A model generated the notes under the pieces. It had not been told where the DNA came from and ran no database searches. It worked only from the letters and a program-made list of their open reading frames with translations. A stretch of 21,334 bases of DNA from an uncultured Collinsella sp. (GTDB lineage: Bacteria; Actinomycetota; Coriobacteriia; Coriobacteriales; Coriobacteriaceae). Positions 14,257-21,334 of the stretch are shown piece after piece (position 1 is the stretch's first letter; each line of letters begins with the position of its first letter). The position numbers and the translations under genes are program-made. The DNA lies in NCBI GenBank assembly GCA_900547285.1, contig URGF01000022.1, positions 1-21,334 of the forward strand, written 5' to 3'.

Positions 14257-14415
14257 ATACAAGTTACATACATGTTTTGGTTATGTCGACTAGTTGTATG
14301 CTATATTTGTCTTAAAAAATTTGCTGATACGGTTTTCGATAACTTGATACCAGCGGTTTTGTTGTTGTATTGAATACATGCTTGATTAGATACGCATACA
14401 GGTTAGATACAGGTT
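14257..14415. promoter_or_regulatory. SIS3/gntR3 divergent control region with paired 11-bp-period repeats
   Basis: Two tandem pairs of a 9-mer stand at the two ends of the gap. ATACAAGTT (14257-14265) and ATACATGTT (14268-14276) lie on the SIS3 side. ATACAGGTT (14396-14404) and ATACAGGTT (14407-14415) lie on the gntR3 side, ending 6 nt before its ATG and covering its ribosome-binding position. Both pairs have an exact 11-bp period. Single related sites are ATACATG at 14374 and, inverted, TAGTTGTAT at 14291-14299. On the SIS3 side a TCGACA-17-TAACTT promoter candidate overlaps the repeats. GntR3 is the likely binder and probably represses both genes. Confidence 0.6.
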
Positions 14416-14421
14416 GATCGC

Positions 14422-15144
14422 ATGAACGCTTCATCAAAAAAGAGACTGACCCAATACGAGCGCTTGGCGGGCATGCTGCGCGACCGCATCGCCTCCGGCA
14501 CCTACGCGCGCGGAGACAAGCTGCCGTCCGAGATGGAACTCATGGACGAATCGGGGCTGTCGCGCAGCACCGTACGCCACGCCCTTAAGGTGCTCGTTGA
14601 CGAGGGCCTGGTGCGCACCGAGCGCGGGCGTGGCGCCTTTGTGGCCGACACGCCGGCACTCCACGAGAACAACCTGGTGTTTTCGAGCTACACGACACAG
14701 GTCCAGGGTCAGGGTATGAAGCCCACCACGCGCACGGTGGACTCGGGCTTTGCCAAGGCCGCGGGCAATGCGGCCAAGTTCTTCGATGTCGCCGTGGGCA
14801 GCAAGCTCGTCAAACTTGTCCGCCTGCGTTATCTGGACGATGCGCCGCTGTGCCTGGAGACCACCTATCTACCACCGAGCTTTGAAGCACTCATCGATCG
14901 CGATATCAACGGTTCGCTCTACGCCACGCTGCGCCAGGAATTCCATCGCGCGCCGGCACAGGGACATAAGACCTTTGAGGTGTGCTATGCCTCGCAAAAC
15001 GAGGCGTTTTTGCTCAACGTTGGGCGCGGGCAGGCGCTGATCCTGATCACCGACTACGTGTACGACACCGACGGCCGACCGCTCCATGTCTCCAAGCGCA
15101 TCCAGCGCACCGACCGTGCCAAATACACCGAGCCCATCGGCTAA
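14422..15144 (+). CDS. GntR3: GntR/HutC-family regulator with UTRA domain
   Basis: Transcription factor of 240 residues. The winged helix is at residues 10-76 (QYERLAGMLRDRI; LPSEMELMDESGLSRSTVRHALKVL; wing TERGRGAFV). A UTRA domain covers about 85-235 (KLVKLVRLRYLDDAPLCLETTYLP; ALILITDYVYDTDGRPLHVSK). It is more diverged from GntR1 and GntR2 than they are from each other, and its recognition helix differs (SRSTVRHAL). It is divergent from SIS3, the usual arrangement of a local repressor and its target. The repeat pair at 14396-14415 overlaps its own leader, so autoregulation is likely. The gene runs into the 33-bp repeat copy C, its probable terminator. Confidence 0.93.
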   Translation: MNASSKKRLTQYERLAGMLRDRIASGTYARGDKLPSEMELMDESGLSRSTVRHALKVLVDEGLVRTERGRGAFVADTPALHENNLVFSSYTTQVQGQGMKPTTRTVDSGFAKAAGNAAKFFDVAVGSKLVKLVRLRYLDDAPLCLETTYLPPSFEALIDRDINGSLYATLRQEFHRAPAQGHKTFEVCYASQNEAFLLNVGRGQALILITDYVYDTDGRPLHVSKRIQRTDRAKYTEPIG

Positions 15145-15177
15145 CCTGCCAAAATAAACCTGTCCCTAAATGGTAGG
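15145..15177 (-). repeat. 33-bp interspersed palindromic repeat, copy C, overlapping a gene end
   Basis: Third copy of the 33-bp family, inverted relative to the other two; outer arms CCTGCCA / TGGTAGG. It starts right at the gntR3 stop. On the minus strand its first 12 bases supply the last codons (Pro-Thr-Ile-stop in frame) of the acetyltransferase gene. It could act as a two-way terminator for the convergent pair. Confidence 0.7.
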
Positions 15178-15756
15178 TTTGAGGAGGTCGGGGAACCAGG
15201 TTGGTTTGGGTTGGTTGGGGACGCGCTCGGCTAGGACCAACTCCATCCAGCACATGTCGTACCAGCGGCCGAACTTTTGGGCGCAGCGATCGAAGGCGCC
15301 CACCAGGCGATACCCCATATGGGCATGGAAATCCTGGCTGTTGTGCGTCAGGTACTCGTCGTCCTTATCGTGCGGCACGGCAATGAGCGCGCACATGTTG
15401 GTGATACCCATCGCGACCAGGCACTGCTTGAGCGCGTCGTGCAGCTTGCGACCCAGCCCTCCATGGCGCACATCGCGTGCCAGGTAGATCGACGTCTCGA
15501 CCGACCAGTCGTATGCCTCGCGACTGTTGAGCGCGCTCACATAGGCATAACCCACCGGGCGCCCATTCAGCTCCATCACCAAATACGGATAGCGCTTGAG
15601 CGTGTGCGCAATGCGCCCGGCGAACTCCTCAACACTCGGCACCTCATATTCGCAGGTAATCGCAGTCTTGAGCACATACGGCTCATAGATGGCAAGCAAC
15701 GCCGGCGCATCATCGGGCGTCGCCAGGCGAATCGTCGGCTCGGGCATCTCGGTCAT
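15166..15756 (-). CDS. GNAT N-acetyltransferase, phosphinothricin acetyltransferase-like
   Basis: Cytosolic acetyl-CoA-dependent N-acetyltransferase of 196 residues. The start IRLATPDDAPALLAIYEPYV matches the Pat/MnaT branch. ETSIYLARDVRHGGLGRKL (88-104) holds the acetyl-CoA pyrophosphate loop (RHGGLG), and FHAHMGYRLVGAFDRCAQKFGRWYDMCWME (143-172) is the usual C-terminal block. In E. coli such enzymes acetylate methionine sulfone/sulfoximine or phosphinothricin; the natural substrate here is unknown. The frame is open upstream, but GGGGAGGGG lies 6 nt before the ATG at 15756, which also gives the family N terminus. The last residues (KPTI) are encoded by the 33-bp repeat. Confidence 0.92.
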   Translation of the reverse strand: MTEMPEPTIRLATPDDAPALLAIYEPYVLKTAITCEYEVPSVEEFAGRIAHTLKRYPYLVMELNGRPVGYAYVSALNSREAYDWSVETSIYLARDVRHGGLGRKLHDALKQCLVAMGITNMCALIAVPHDKDDEYLTHNSQDFHAHMGYRLVGAFDRCAQKFGRWYDMCWMELVLAERVPNQPKPTWFPDLLKPTI

Positions 15757-15781
15757 ACAGCCCCTCCCCCTCAAAGGCAAA

Positions 15782-15816
15782 GGCCGCCCTACGCCAAACC
15801 CAGGCGCAAGGCGGCC
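15782..15816 (-). terminator. Terminator downstream of the threonine aldolase gene
   Basis: GGCCGCC (15782-15788) pairs with GGCGGCC (15810-15816), then a 3/3 internal loop, then CGCC/GGCG (15792-15795, 15803-15806). On the minus strand TTTGCCTTTG follows. It begins 19 nt past the aldolase stop, between that gene and the acetyltransferase. Confidence 0.7.
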
Positions 15817-15834
15817 CCTCGTCATTACATCGAG

Positions 15835-16860
15835 CTACAGGACAGCCGCCAGCGCGTCGATGTCCTCCTGCGTCGTGGCCCAGCTGGTGCAAAAACGCAC
15901 CACGGTGTGGGTCTCGTCGTACTTTTCCCAGTACTCGATCGAGGCATGCTCGCGAATGCGGGCCATATCCTCGTTGGGCAGAATCACAAACTGCTGGTTT
16001 GTGGGCGTCTCCAAAAAGAACTGGTAGCCGCGCTCGTGCAGCACGCGGCGCAGCGCCTGAGCCGTCTCAATCGCCTGGCGGCCAATCTCAAAATACAGGC
16101 CATCGGTAAAGAGCGCCTCAAACTGCACGCCCGTCAGGCGACCCTTGGCCAGCAGCGCGCCGTGCTGCTTAATGCGCGGAATGGGGTGCGCTGGAGCGTG
16201 CATGCCGCAAAACACCACGGCCTCGCCGCAAAGTGCGCCGCACTTGGTGCCGCCGATGTAGAACACGTCGCACAGCTGCGCCAGCTCGGGCAGGGCAATG
16301 TCGCACTCGTCGGCAGCCAGCGCATAGGCCAGGCGGGCGCCGTCCACATACAGCGGAATCTTGCGCTCCTGGCACACCGCATGGATCGCCGCGAGCTCGG
16401 CCTTGGAATACAGCGTGCCGTACTCGGTCGACAGGCTCACGTACACGGCACCCGGAAACACCGTGTGCTCGTAGCTCTCGTTTTCGTAGAACACCTGGAT
16501 ATAGTTCTCGAGATCCTCGGCGTGCATTTTGCCCTCGTAGCCGGGGATGGTGAGCACCTTGTGGCCGCCAAACTCGATGGCGCCCGCCTCGTGGCAGGCG
16601 ACATGGCCGGTCTCGGCGGCAACGACGCCCTCATAAGGCGCGAGCAGCATGTCAATCACCGTCGCGTTGGCCTGCGTGCCGCCCACCAGAAAAAATACGT
16701 CGGCATCGGGGGCCTGGCAGGCCTCGCGGATCAGCTGCTTGGCACGCTCGGTGTGCGCGTCGGTACCGTAGCCGGGCTGCGGCTCCATGTTGGTGTCGAC
16801 GAGCGCCTGCAGCACCGCCGGATGTGCGCCGTGGGAATAGTCGTTATTGAACGCGAGCAT
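15835..16860 (-). CDS. Low-specificity L-threonine aldolase family, PLP-dependent
   Basis: Cytosolic PLP enzyme of 341 residues that cleaves L-threonine or L-allo-threonine to glycine and acetaldehyde. It starts with FNNDYSHGAHPAVLQAL and carries QPGYGTDAHT (28-37), the cofactor-stacking region AAETGHVACHEAGAIEF (81-97), YVDGARLAYAL (171-181, Asp173 for the PLP nitrogen), and IGGTKCGALCGEA (202-214) with K206 as the Schiff-base lysine. Length is normal. The ATG at 16860 is chosen for GAGG about 8 nt upstream and the family N terminus. It lies 45 nt after the phosphatase gene, with a TACAAT sequence (minus strand, 16909-16914) that could give it its own promoter. Confidence 0.94.
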   Translation of the reverse strand: MLAFNNDYSHGAHPAVLQALVDTNMEPQPGYGTDAHTERAKQLIREACQAPDADVFFLVGGTQANATVIDMLLAPYEGVVAAETGHVACHEAGAIEFGGHKVLTIPGYEGKMHAEDLENYIQVFYENESYEHTVFPGAVYVSLSTEYGTLYSKAELAAIHAVCQERKIPLYVDGARLAYALAADECDIALPELAQLCDVFYIGGTKCGALCGEAVVFCGMHAPAHPIPRIKQHGALLAKGRLTGVQFEALFTDGLYFEIGRQAIETAQALRRVLHERGYQFFLETPTNQQFVILPNEDMARIREHASIEYWEKYDETHTVVRFCTSWATTQEDIDALAAVL

Positions 16861-16905
16861 GGCAATCCTCTCTAGCCGGGCACGGGCCCGATGATTCAAA
16901 CGCAG

Positions 16906-17769
16906 CTATTGTACGCCGCCCGGATAGGCAATGCGCGCGGCAAGACACTCAAGTGCCAGCACCAGGGCAAAGCCGCAGCTCACATCAGTCAAAAAGTGCG
17001 CACCGATCACAATGCGACCAAAGGCGACGAGCACCGCAACCGCAGCCGCCGCCCAAAAGACCACGCGGCGACGCGAAGGCTTTTCCGTAAAGGCCGCCGC
17101 GGGAAGCCCGGCGAGCATAAGGCCGATCGCCGCATGCGCGGTGTGCCCGCTCGCGAACGACTTAAAGCCATCCTTGATTACGCCGGACGCAATATAGCTC
17201 CACTTATCGGGATTGCCGATTACCCACCACGGCTGAAAATTGAGCCCCTGCGTCACCTCAATCACGCGCATGCGCGGGCGCGACCACAGCGGCTTGACGA
17301 TCACGTTGAGGATAATGGCCTGGGCGACCCACACGGCAAGCACCATCAACGCCCAACGCGTGAGCTCTTTGGGATCGGTATCGCGCGTAAGGCGATAGAC
17401 AATGAGGTTGGCAGCGATGACCAGCACAAACGTCAACACCAGCTGAGCTGCGACAAGCTTGCCGCCAACCCGCAGGGACGAGATGATCTCGTAGCCGGCC
17501 AGGCCGACGTTGACGAGGATGCCAAGCACGGCGAGCCATTTGCTTCCCTTGGAGTCGGGGCGTGCCGCGCGCACGAGCATAATGCCCGCGACGCTCGCCG
17601 TCAGCTCGAACGGCAGCTCGCCGGCGGCCTCGATAAAGCGACCGTACATGCTACCGATGTTGAACAGCGCGCTCGAAATCTGATAATCGAAGAAGCTGCC
17701 CACGCCCAGGCAAAGGCACAGAACAACCGCGATGGCAGCGGCATCTTTTTTGTAGATGTACCCGAACAT
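16906..17769 (-). CDS. PAP2-family membrane phosphatase
   Basis: Integral membrane phosphatase-like protein of 287 residues with about six to eight hydrophobic segments. The three PAP2 motifs are present in variant form. K159-PLWSRPRM (KX6RP with Met in place of the last Pro, R166) is first. Then FASGH (S207-G208-H209, Ala in place of the Pro of PSGH), and GRIVIGAHFLTD (R252, H258 nucleophile-type His, D262). Family members dephosphorylate lipid phosphates such as undecaprenyl pyrophosphate or phosphatidate at the membrane. The ATG has AAAGGA 4 nt upstream. It lies between mfd and the aldolase on the same strand. The substrate is unknown. Confidence 0.9.
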   Translation of the reverse strand: MFGYIYKKDAAAIAVVLCLCLGVGSFFDYQISSALFNIGSMYGRFIEAAGELPFELTASVAGIMLVRAARPDSKGSKWLAVLGILVNVGLAGYEIISSLRVGGKLVAAQLVLTFVLVIAANLIVYRLTRDTDPKELTRWALMVLAVWVAQAIILNVIVKPLWSRPRMRVIEVTQGLNFQPWWVIGNPDKWSYIASGVIKDGFKSFASGHTAHAAIGLMLAGLPAAAFTEKPSRRRVVFWAAAAVAVLVAFGRIVIGAHFLTDVSCGFALVLALECLAARIAYPGGVQ

Positions 17770-17805
17770 GCTTTCCTTTCGATCGGGTGAAGGCTTCAAC
17801 CTGCA

Positions 17806-17841
17806 ACGTGGTGGGACAAAGAAACCTTAGTCCCACCACGT
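17806..17841 (-). terminator. Hairpin downstream of mfd
   Basis: Perfect 12-bp arms ACGTGGTGGGAC (17806-17817) and GTCCCACCACGT (17830-17841) flank a 12-nt loop. It starts 10 nt past the mfd stop. No U-tract follows on the minus strand, and it overlaps the leader of the PAP2 gene, so it may also shape that message. Confidence 0.6.
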
Positions 17842-17851
17842 CCCTTACTTG

Positions 17852-20800
17852 TTAATCGTCATCACTGGCACCCAACTGCTGCAGCAGCATGAGCGCGGCC
17901 GCCACGGGGCCGGTGCCGTCGTTGGCGTCGAGACCGCGACCCAGGCCGCTGCCCGCGCCGGCGCCCGCCTTGTAGGGCACCGATAGCTTGCGGCTCTTGG
18001 GGAAGTTCACCGCGCCATAGCGGGTCTTAAGCTCAAAGGCCACCTTCTTGGGCACGTCGACGCCCAAAAACGTGATGCGACCGCCGCTGAGCGTGACGCT
18101 CTCGAGCCCCAGGCGCTCGCCGCGAATGCGGATGCGCGCGCGATTGAACAGGTTGAGTCCCGCCAACGGCAGCTCACCATGCGCGGCCTCGGTCTCTTCC
18201 TGCACCTCGTCAATGCTCTCCAGGTCCTCGGCCGCTGCGAGCTTACGGTACACGAGCACGCGCTGGTCCACCGCCGGCAGGTACTCCTCGGACAAGAAGT
18301 AGTCGGCCGGCAGGTTAATACCCACGCTCGCCGCCTCCACGCCGGCGTCGTCATCGCCGCGCGCCTCGGCCACGGCCTGGCCCAGCATCTGCGTAAACAG
18401 ATCAAAGCCCACGCTCGACAGGTTGCCGTGCTGCTCGGCTCCCATAAGCGAACCGGCGCCACGGATCTCTAGGTCGCGCATGGCGATGCGCATGCCGCTG
18501 CCCAGGTCCTGGAACTCGGAAAGTGCGGTCAGGCGCGCCGTTGCCTCCTCGGTGAGCGGCAGCTCGCCGGGGAACATAAAGTACGCGTAGGCCTGCGTGG
18601 CAGAGCGGCCCACACGGCCCTTGAGCTGGTAGAGCTGCGCCAGGCCAAGGCGCTGCGAGTCCTCGATGATCAGCGTGTTGGCCGTTGCGTTGTCGATGCC
18701 GCTCTCCACGATGGTCGTGGCGATGAGCACATCGATCTTTTTGGTCGCGAACTCAATCATCACGTCCTCGACCTCGCGCGGGCTCATCTTGCCGTGTGCC
18801 ACGCCCACGCGCGCCTCGGGCGCGGCCTCATGCACGCGCGCCACGGCGTCATCGATGGTCTTAACGCGGTTGGACACGTAGTACACCTGGCCGCCGCGGC
18901 CCACCTCCAGGCGAATCGCCGCGCTCACCACATCGGGGTCGTACTCCCCCACGTGCACGATCACGGGACGACGCCCGGTCGGCGGTGTGGTGATCAGGCT
19001 CATGTCGCGCACGCCGCTCGTGGCCATCTGCATGGTTCGCGGAATAGGCGTTGCCGAAAGCGTGAGCACGTCGATTTGCTCGCGCAGGTTCTTGAGCTGC
19101 TCCTTGTGCTGCACACCAAAGCGCTGCTCCTCGTCGATGATCACCATGCCCAGGTTCTTGGGGTTCACGTCGGCAGAAAGCAAGCGGTGCGTGCCGATGA
19201 GCACGTCGATCGTGCCCTCGGCAAACGCCTTAAGCGCGCGCTTTTGCTGCGCCGGGGTGCGGAAGCGGCTGAGCACTTCGACCTCGAGGCCAAACGGGGC
19301 AAAGCGCTCAAAGAACGTCTCATAGTGCTGCTGGGCCAGAATGGTCGTGGGGCAGAGCACCATGACCTGGCGGCCGGAGTCCACGCACTTAAACGCCGCG
19401 CGCAGGGCAACCTCGGTCTTGCCAAAGCCCACGTCGCCGCACAGCAGGCGGTCCATGGGCTTGGGCGCTTCCATGTCGGCCTTGATGTCGGCAATAGCCT
19501 CCAGCTGGTCGCGCGTCTCGTCGTAGGGAAAGCTCTCCTCCATCTCGATCTGCTCGGGCGTGTCGGGCGGGCAGGCGATACCGGTAATCGACGAGCGGCG
19601 TGTATACAGGTCGACCAGGTCAAACGCCAGCTTTTTGGCATTCTTGCGCGCCTTGTTGGTAGCCCGCGTCCAGTCGGCGGTGTTGAGCCTGGTCAGGCGC
19701 GGCTTGTCGCCGTCGGGGCCAACATAGCGCGTGATGCGGTCGACCTGCTCGAGCGGCACGTAGAGCTTGTCGCCGTCGGCATATTCCAGCAAAAAGTAGT
19801 CGCGCTCCTTGCCGCCCACTTCCTGGCGCGCGATCTCGCTAAAGAGCGCGATGCCGTGAGTGGCGTGCACCACGTAGTCGCCCGGCTTAAACGGAAACGT
19901 GATCTGCGTAATGTCCACCTTGCGGCGGCTGCGCGCGCGGTTGGCATCCATACGGGCGTTGAGGTCGGCGATCGAGAACACGGCCAAATTGGCATCGGGC
20001 ACCACCACGCCCTGCGGCAGGGCGGCATCGACAAAGGTCACGCGTCCGCGCGAGATAGTGGGCACGGCAGCACCGGCGGCAGCCTGGGCCGCGCCCGCCT
20101 CGAGCGAGCGGGCGTTGAGCGCGTCAGCCTTACGCTCGCGAATTGCAGCATGAGCATCCTGACGGGCAGCACGATCGGCAGAATCTGCCGCCGCCACGCG
20201 CACGCGCTCGCCAATGACGCCGGCGTTTTCGGGCGCGGCCGTCAGCGATTCCTCAAAGGTAATGCCCTCGTCGCCAAAGGTGAGCTCCATCGACTCGCGC
20301 GCGCCGCGGTCGGGAATGGCAAACACGCAGGCATAGCGCTTGCCCACGACTTCCTGAACGCGCGTCATAAAACGGTTGTCCGAGCCTGCGATAGCAGGCT
20401 GCTCAATCTTGAGCTCGGCCGTCACCGCACCGCCGGCACGGATGAGGCTTACGTAGTTCAAGCGCTGCTGGGCACCAAAATCGAGCTGTTGAGCGCGCAC
20501 GTACAGACCATCCAGGCGGTCAATCCCTGCCTCGCCGGCACGCGCCTCGATATCCTCGTAGGCGCGCAGGCAGTCGTCGAACAGCGAGCGCGGCTCGGAC
20601 AGAACCACGAGCGCCTTGCCGCTCACGTGCGCCAACGGGCTTACGGTCTGGCCGTACATCACCGGCAAAAAGCGGTCGAGCTCGGGCGTGACGATGCGCG
20701 CATCCACCATCTCGAGCAGCGCCGCCAGTTTGCTGTCATCCTGGCTGGCGCGATAGAGCGCCACATGCATGTTGTGGACGGCCTCGTCGGTGAGTGCCAG

Positions 20801-21334
20801 TTCGCGGCAGGGAAAGATTTCGATGCTGTCCTCGTTGCCGATGGTCTGCCCCGTGGAGCTCACCATGCGGCGGATGCGGTCAATCTCGTCGCCGAAGAAC
20901 TCGATGCGCACGGGTGCCTTTTCCTGTGCGGGGAACACCTCGACGGTGTCGCCGTGAACGCGAAACAAGCCGGGCGCATCGGCGGCGCCGGCATTGGTGT
21001 AGCCCATGCCCACCAAGCGCTGCGGCACCTCGTCAAAGGGAATCTCCTCGCCCACCGCAAAAGTAGTGGACTCCCAGTAGCGGCTCTCGACCGGCGGCAC
21101 GCAGCGCAGCAGCGCGCGAGCCGAGGCGACCATGATGCAGTTGTCCCCGCGCACGATGCGCCCCAGAGCCTCGCAGCGCTGCGCCACCACGGCGTCGTCC
21201 GGCGCCTGCTCGCGCCACGGATAGTCCTTGCGCTCAGGAAAACGACACACGTGCGCCAGGCCCACGTAGGCGGCAAGGCTACGCGCGGCGCGATCGGCCG
21301 CATCCTCGCCGCTCACGATATAGACCGTCGGGGG
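17852..21334 (-). CDS. mfd: Transcription-repair coupling factor Mfd (N terminus beyond window)
   Basis: ATP-dependent translocase that pushes stalled RNA polymerase off DNA and recruits UvrA. The frame is open to the right edge, so the GTG at 21316 is not the true start; about 1160 residues are visible. Visible order: the end of the UvrB-like N-terminal module (FPERKDYPW; DTVEVFPAQEKAPVRIEFFGDEIDRI), then the RNAP-interaction domain (FKPGDYVVHATHGIALF to YVPLEQVDRITRY, about 475-530). Helicase motifs follow: Walker A GDVGFGKT (about 627-634), DEEQ (about 728) with RFGVQHKEQL, and LSATPIPRTM. The C-terminal TRCF regulatory domain ends in a Gly/Ala-rich tail (KAGAGAGSGLGRG). An Ala/Asp/Arg-rich stretch before the RNAP-interaction domain looks like a lineage-specific insertion. 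Likely first gene of mfd-PAP2-aldolase. Confidence 0.97.
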   Translation of the reverse strand, partial: PPTVYIVSGEDAADRAARSLAAYVGLAHVCRFPERKDYPWREQAPDDAVVAQRCEALGRIVRGDNCIMVASARALLRCVPPVESRYWESTTFAVGEEIPFDEVPQRLVGMGYTNAGAADAPGLFRVHGDTVEVFPAQEKAPVRIEFFGDEIDRIRRMVSSTGQTIGNEDSIEIFPCRELALTDEAVHNMHVALYRASQDDSKLAALLEMVDARIVTPELDRFLPVMYGQTVSPLAHVSGKALVVLSEPRSLFDDCLRAYEDIEARAGEAGIDRLDGLYVRAQQLDFGAQQRLNYVSLIRAGGAVTAELKIEQPAIAGSDNRFMTRVQEVVGKRYACVFAIPDRGARESMELTFGDEGITFEESLTAAPENAGVIGERVRVAAADSADRAARQDAHAAIRERKADALNARSLEAGAAQAAAGAAVPTISRGRVTFVDAALPQGVVVPDANLAVFSIADLNARMDANRARSRRKVDITQITFPFKPGDYVVHATHGIALFSEIARQEVGGKERDYFLLEYADGDKLYVPLEQVDRITRYVGPDGDKPRLTRLNTADWTRATNKARKNAKKLAFDLVDLYTRRSSITGIACPPDTPEQIEMEESFPYDETRDQLEAIADIKADMEAPKPMDRLLCGDVGFGKTEVALRAAFKCVDSGRQVMVLCPTTILAQQHYETFFERFAPFGLEVEVLSRFRTPAQQKRALKAFAEGTIDVLIGTHRLLSADVNPKNLGMVIIDEEQRFGVQHKEQLKNLREQIDVLTLSATPIPRTMQMATSGVRDMSLITTPPTGRRPVIVHVGEYDPDVVSAAIRLEVGRGGQVYYVSNRVKTIDDAVARVHEAAPEARVGVAHGKMSPREVEDVMIEFATKKIDVLIATTIVESGIDNATANTLIIEDSQRLGLAQLYQLKGRVGRSATQAYAYFMFPGELPLTEEATARLTALSEFQDLGSGMRIAMRDLEIRGAGSLMGAEQHGNLSSVGFDLFTQMLGQAVAEARGDDDAGVEAASVGINLPADYFLSEEYLPAVDQRVLVYRKLAAAEDLESIDEVQEETEAAHGELPLAGLNLFNRARIRIRGERLGLESVTLSGGRITFLGVDVPKKVAFELKTRYGAVNFPKSRKLSVPYKAGAGAGSGLGRGLDANDGTGPVAAALMLLQQLGASDDD

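Noticed and set aside
14257..14415. SIS3/gntR3 repeats as a plasmid-type iteron origin
   Set aside because: There are few copies, placed at two promoters, with no replication initiator gene; operators are simpler.
5664..15177. The 33-bp repeats as a CRISPR array
   Set aside because: The copies are kilobases apart, on both strands, without regular spacers or cas genes.

Overview
The window looks like chromosomal DNA of a high-GC actinobacterium of the class Coriobacteriia, most likely Collinsella or a close relative. This is an inference from gene content, codon use and the style of the intergenic repeats; there is no rRNA gene here to settle it. No tRNA, rRNA, CRISPR array, phage or transposase gene was seen. 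Almost every gene lies on the minus strand; only the truncated lactate dehydrogenase at the left edge and one GntR regulator (14422-15144) are on plus.

Layout, left to right: the 3' end of an L-lactate/malate-type dehydrogenase (1-518, +) converges on a SIS-domain sugar-phosphate deglycase (SIS1, 650-1618, -). Next come a GntR/UTRA regulator (GntR1) coupled behind recQ, a 357-bp hairpin-rich gap, a second GntR/UTRA regulator (GntR2), a YitT-family membrane protein, a 355-bp gap with a large nested inverted repeat, and a HAD hydrolase. The next block is SIS2, a mannose-family PTS (IID, IIC, IIAB), an EamA-family transporter, SIS3, and the divergent regulator GntR3. The right side is housekeeping: a GNAT acetyltransferase, a low-specificity threonine aldolase, a PAP2-family membrane phosphatase, and mfd, which runs off the right edge.

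The most interesting content is the 0.65-15.1 kb region. Three diverged paralogues of the FrlB/FraB/GfrE-type Amadori-product deglycases are present, each near its own GntR/UTRA regulator. All three keep the Glu-(15 residues)-His pair that I recall as catalytic in this family. With the mannose-family PTS, this resembles the glucoselysine/fructoselysine (gfr) systems of enterobacteria: the PTS would import and 6-phosphorylate a glycated amino acid, the SIS enzymes would split it into hexose 6-phosphate and amino acid, and the EamA transporter could export the released amino acid. The substrate is inferred, not proven. A shared 13-bp motif (ACGT-N5-ACGT/TCGT) lies upstream of GntR2, the PTS operon and the EamA gene, which suggests one regulon. 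Different one-helical-turn direct repeats sit at the SIS1 promoter and in the SIS3/GntR3 intergenic region.

The intergenic DNA is also rich in structure: three copies of a 33-bp imperfect palindromic repeat, a hairpin capped by a C(UUCG)G tetraloop, a 119-bp nested palindrome and several further long hairpins, most without a U-tract.
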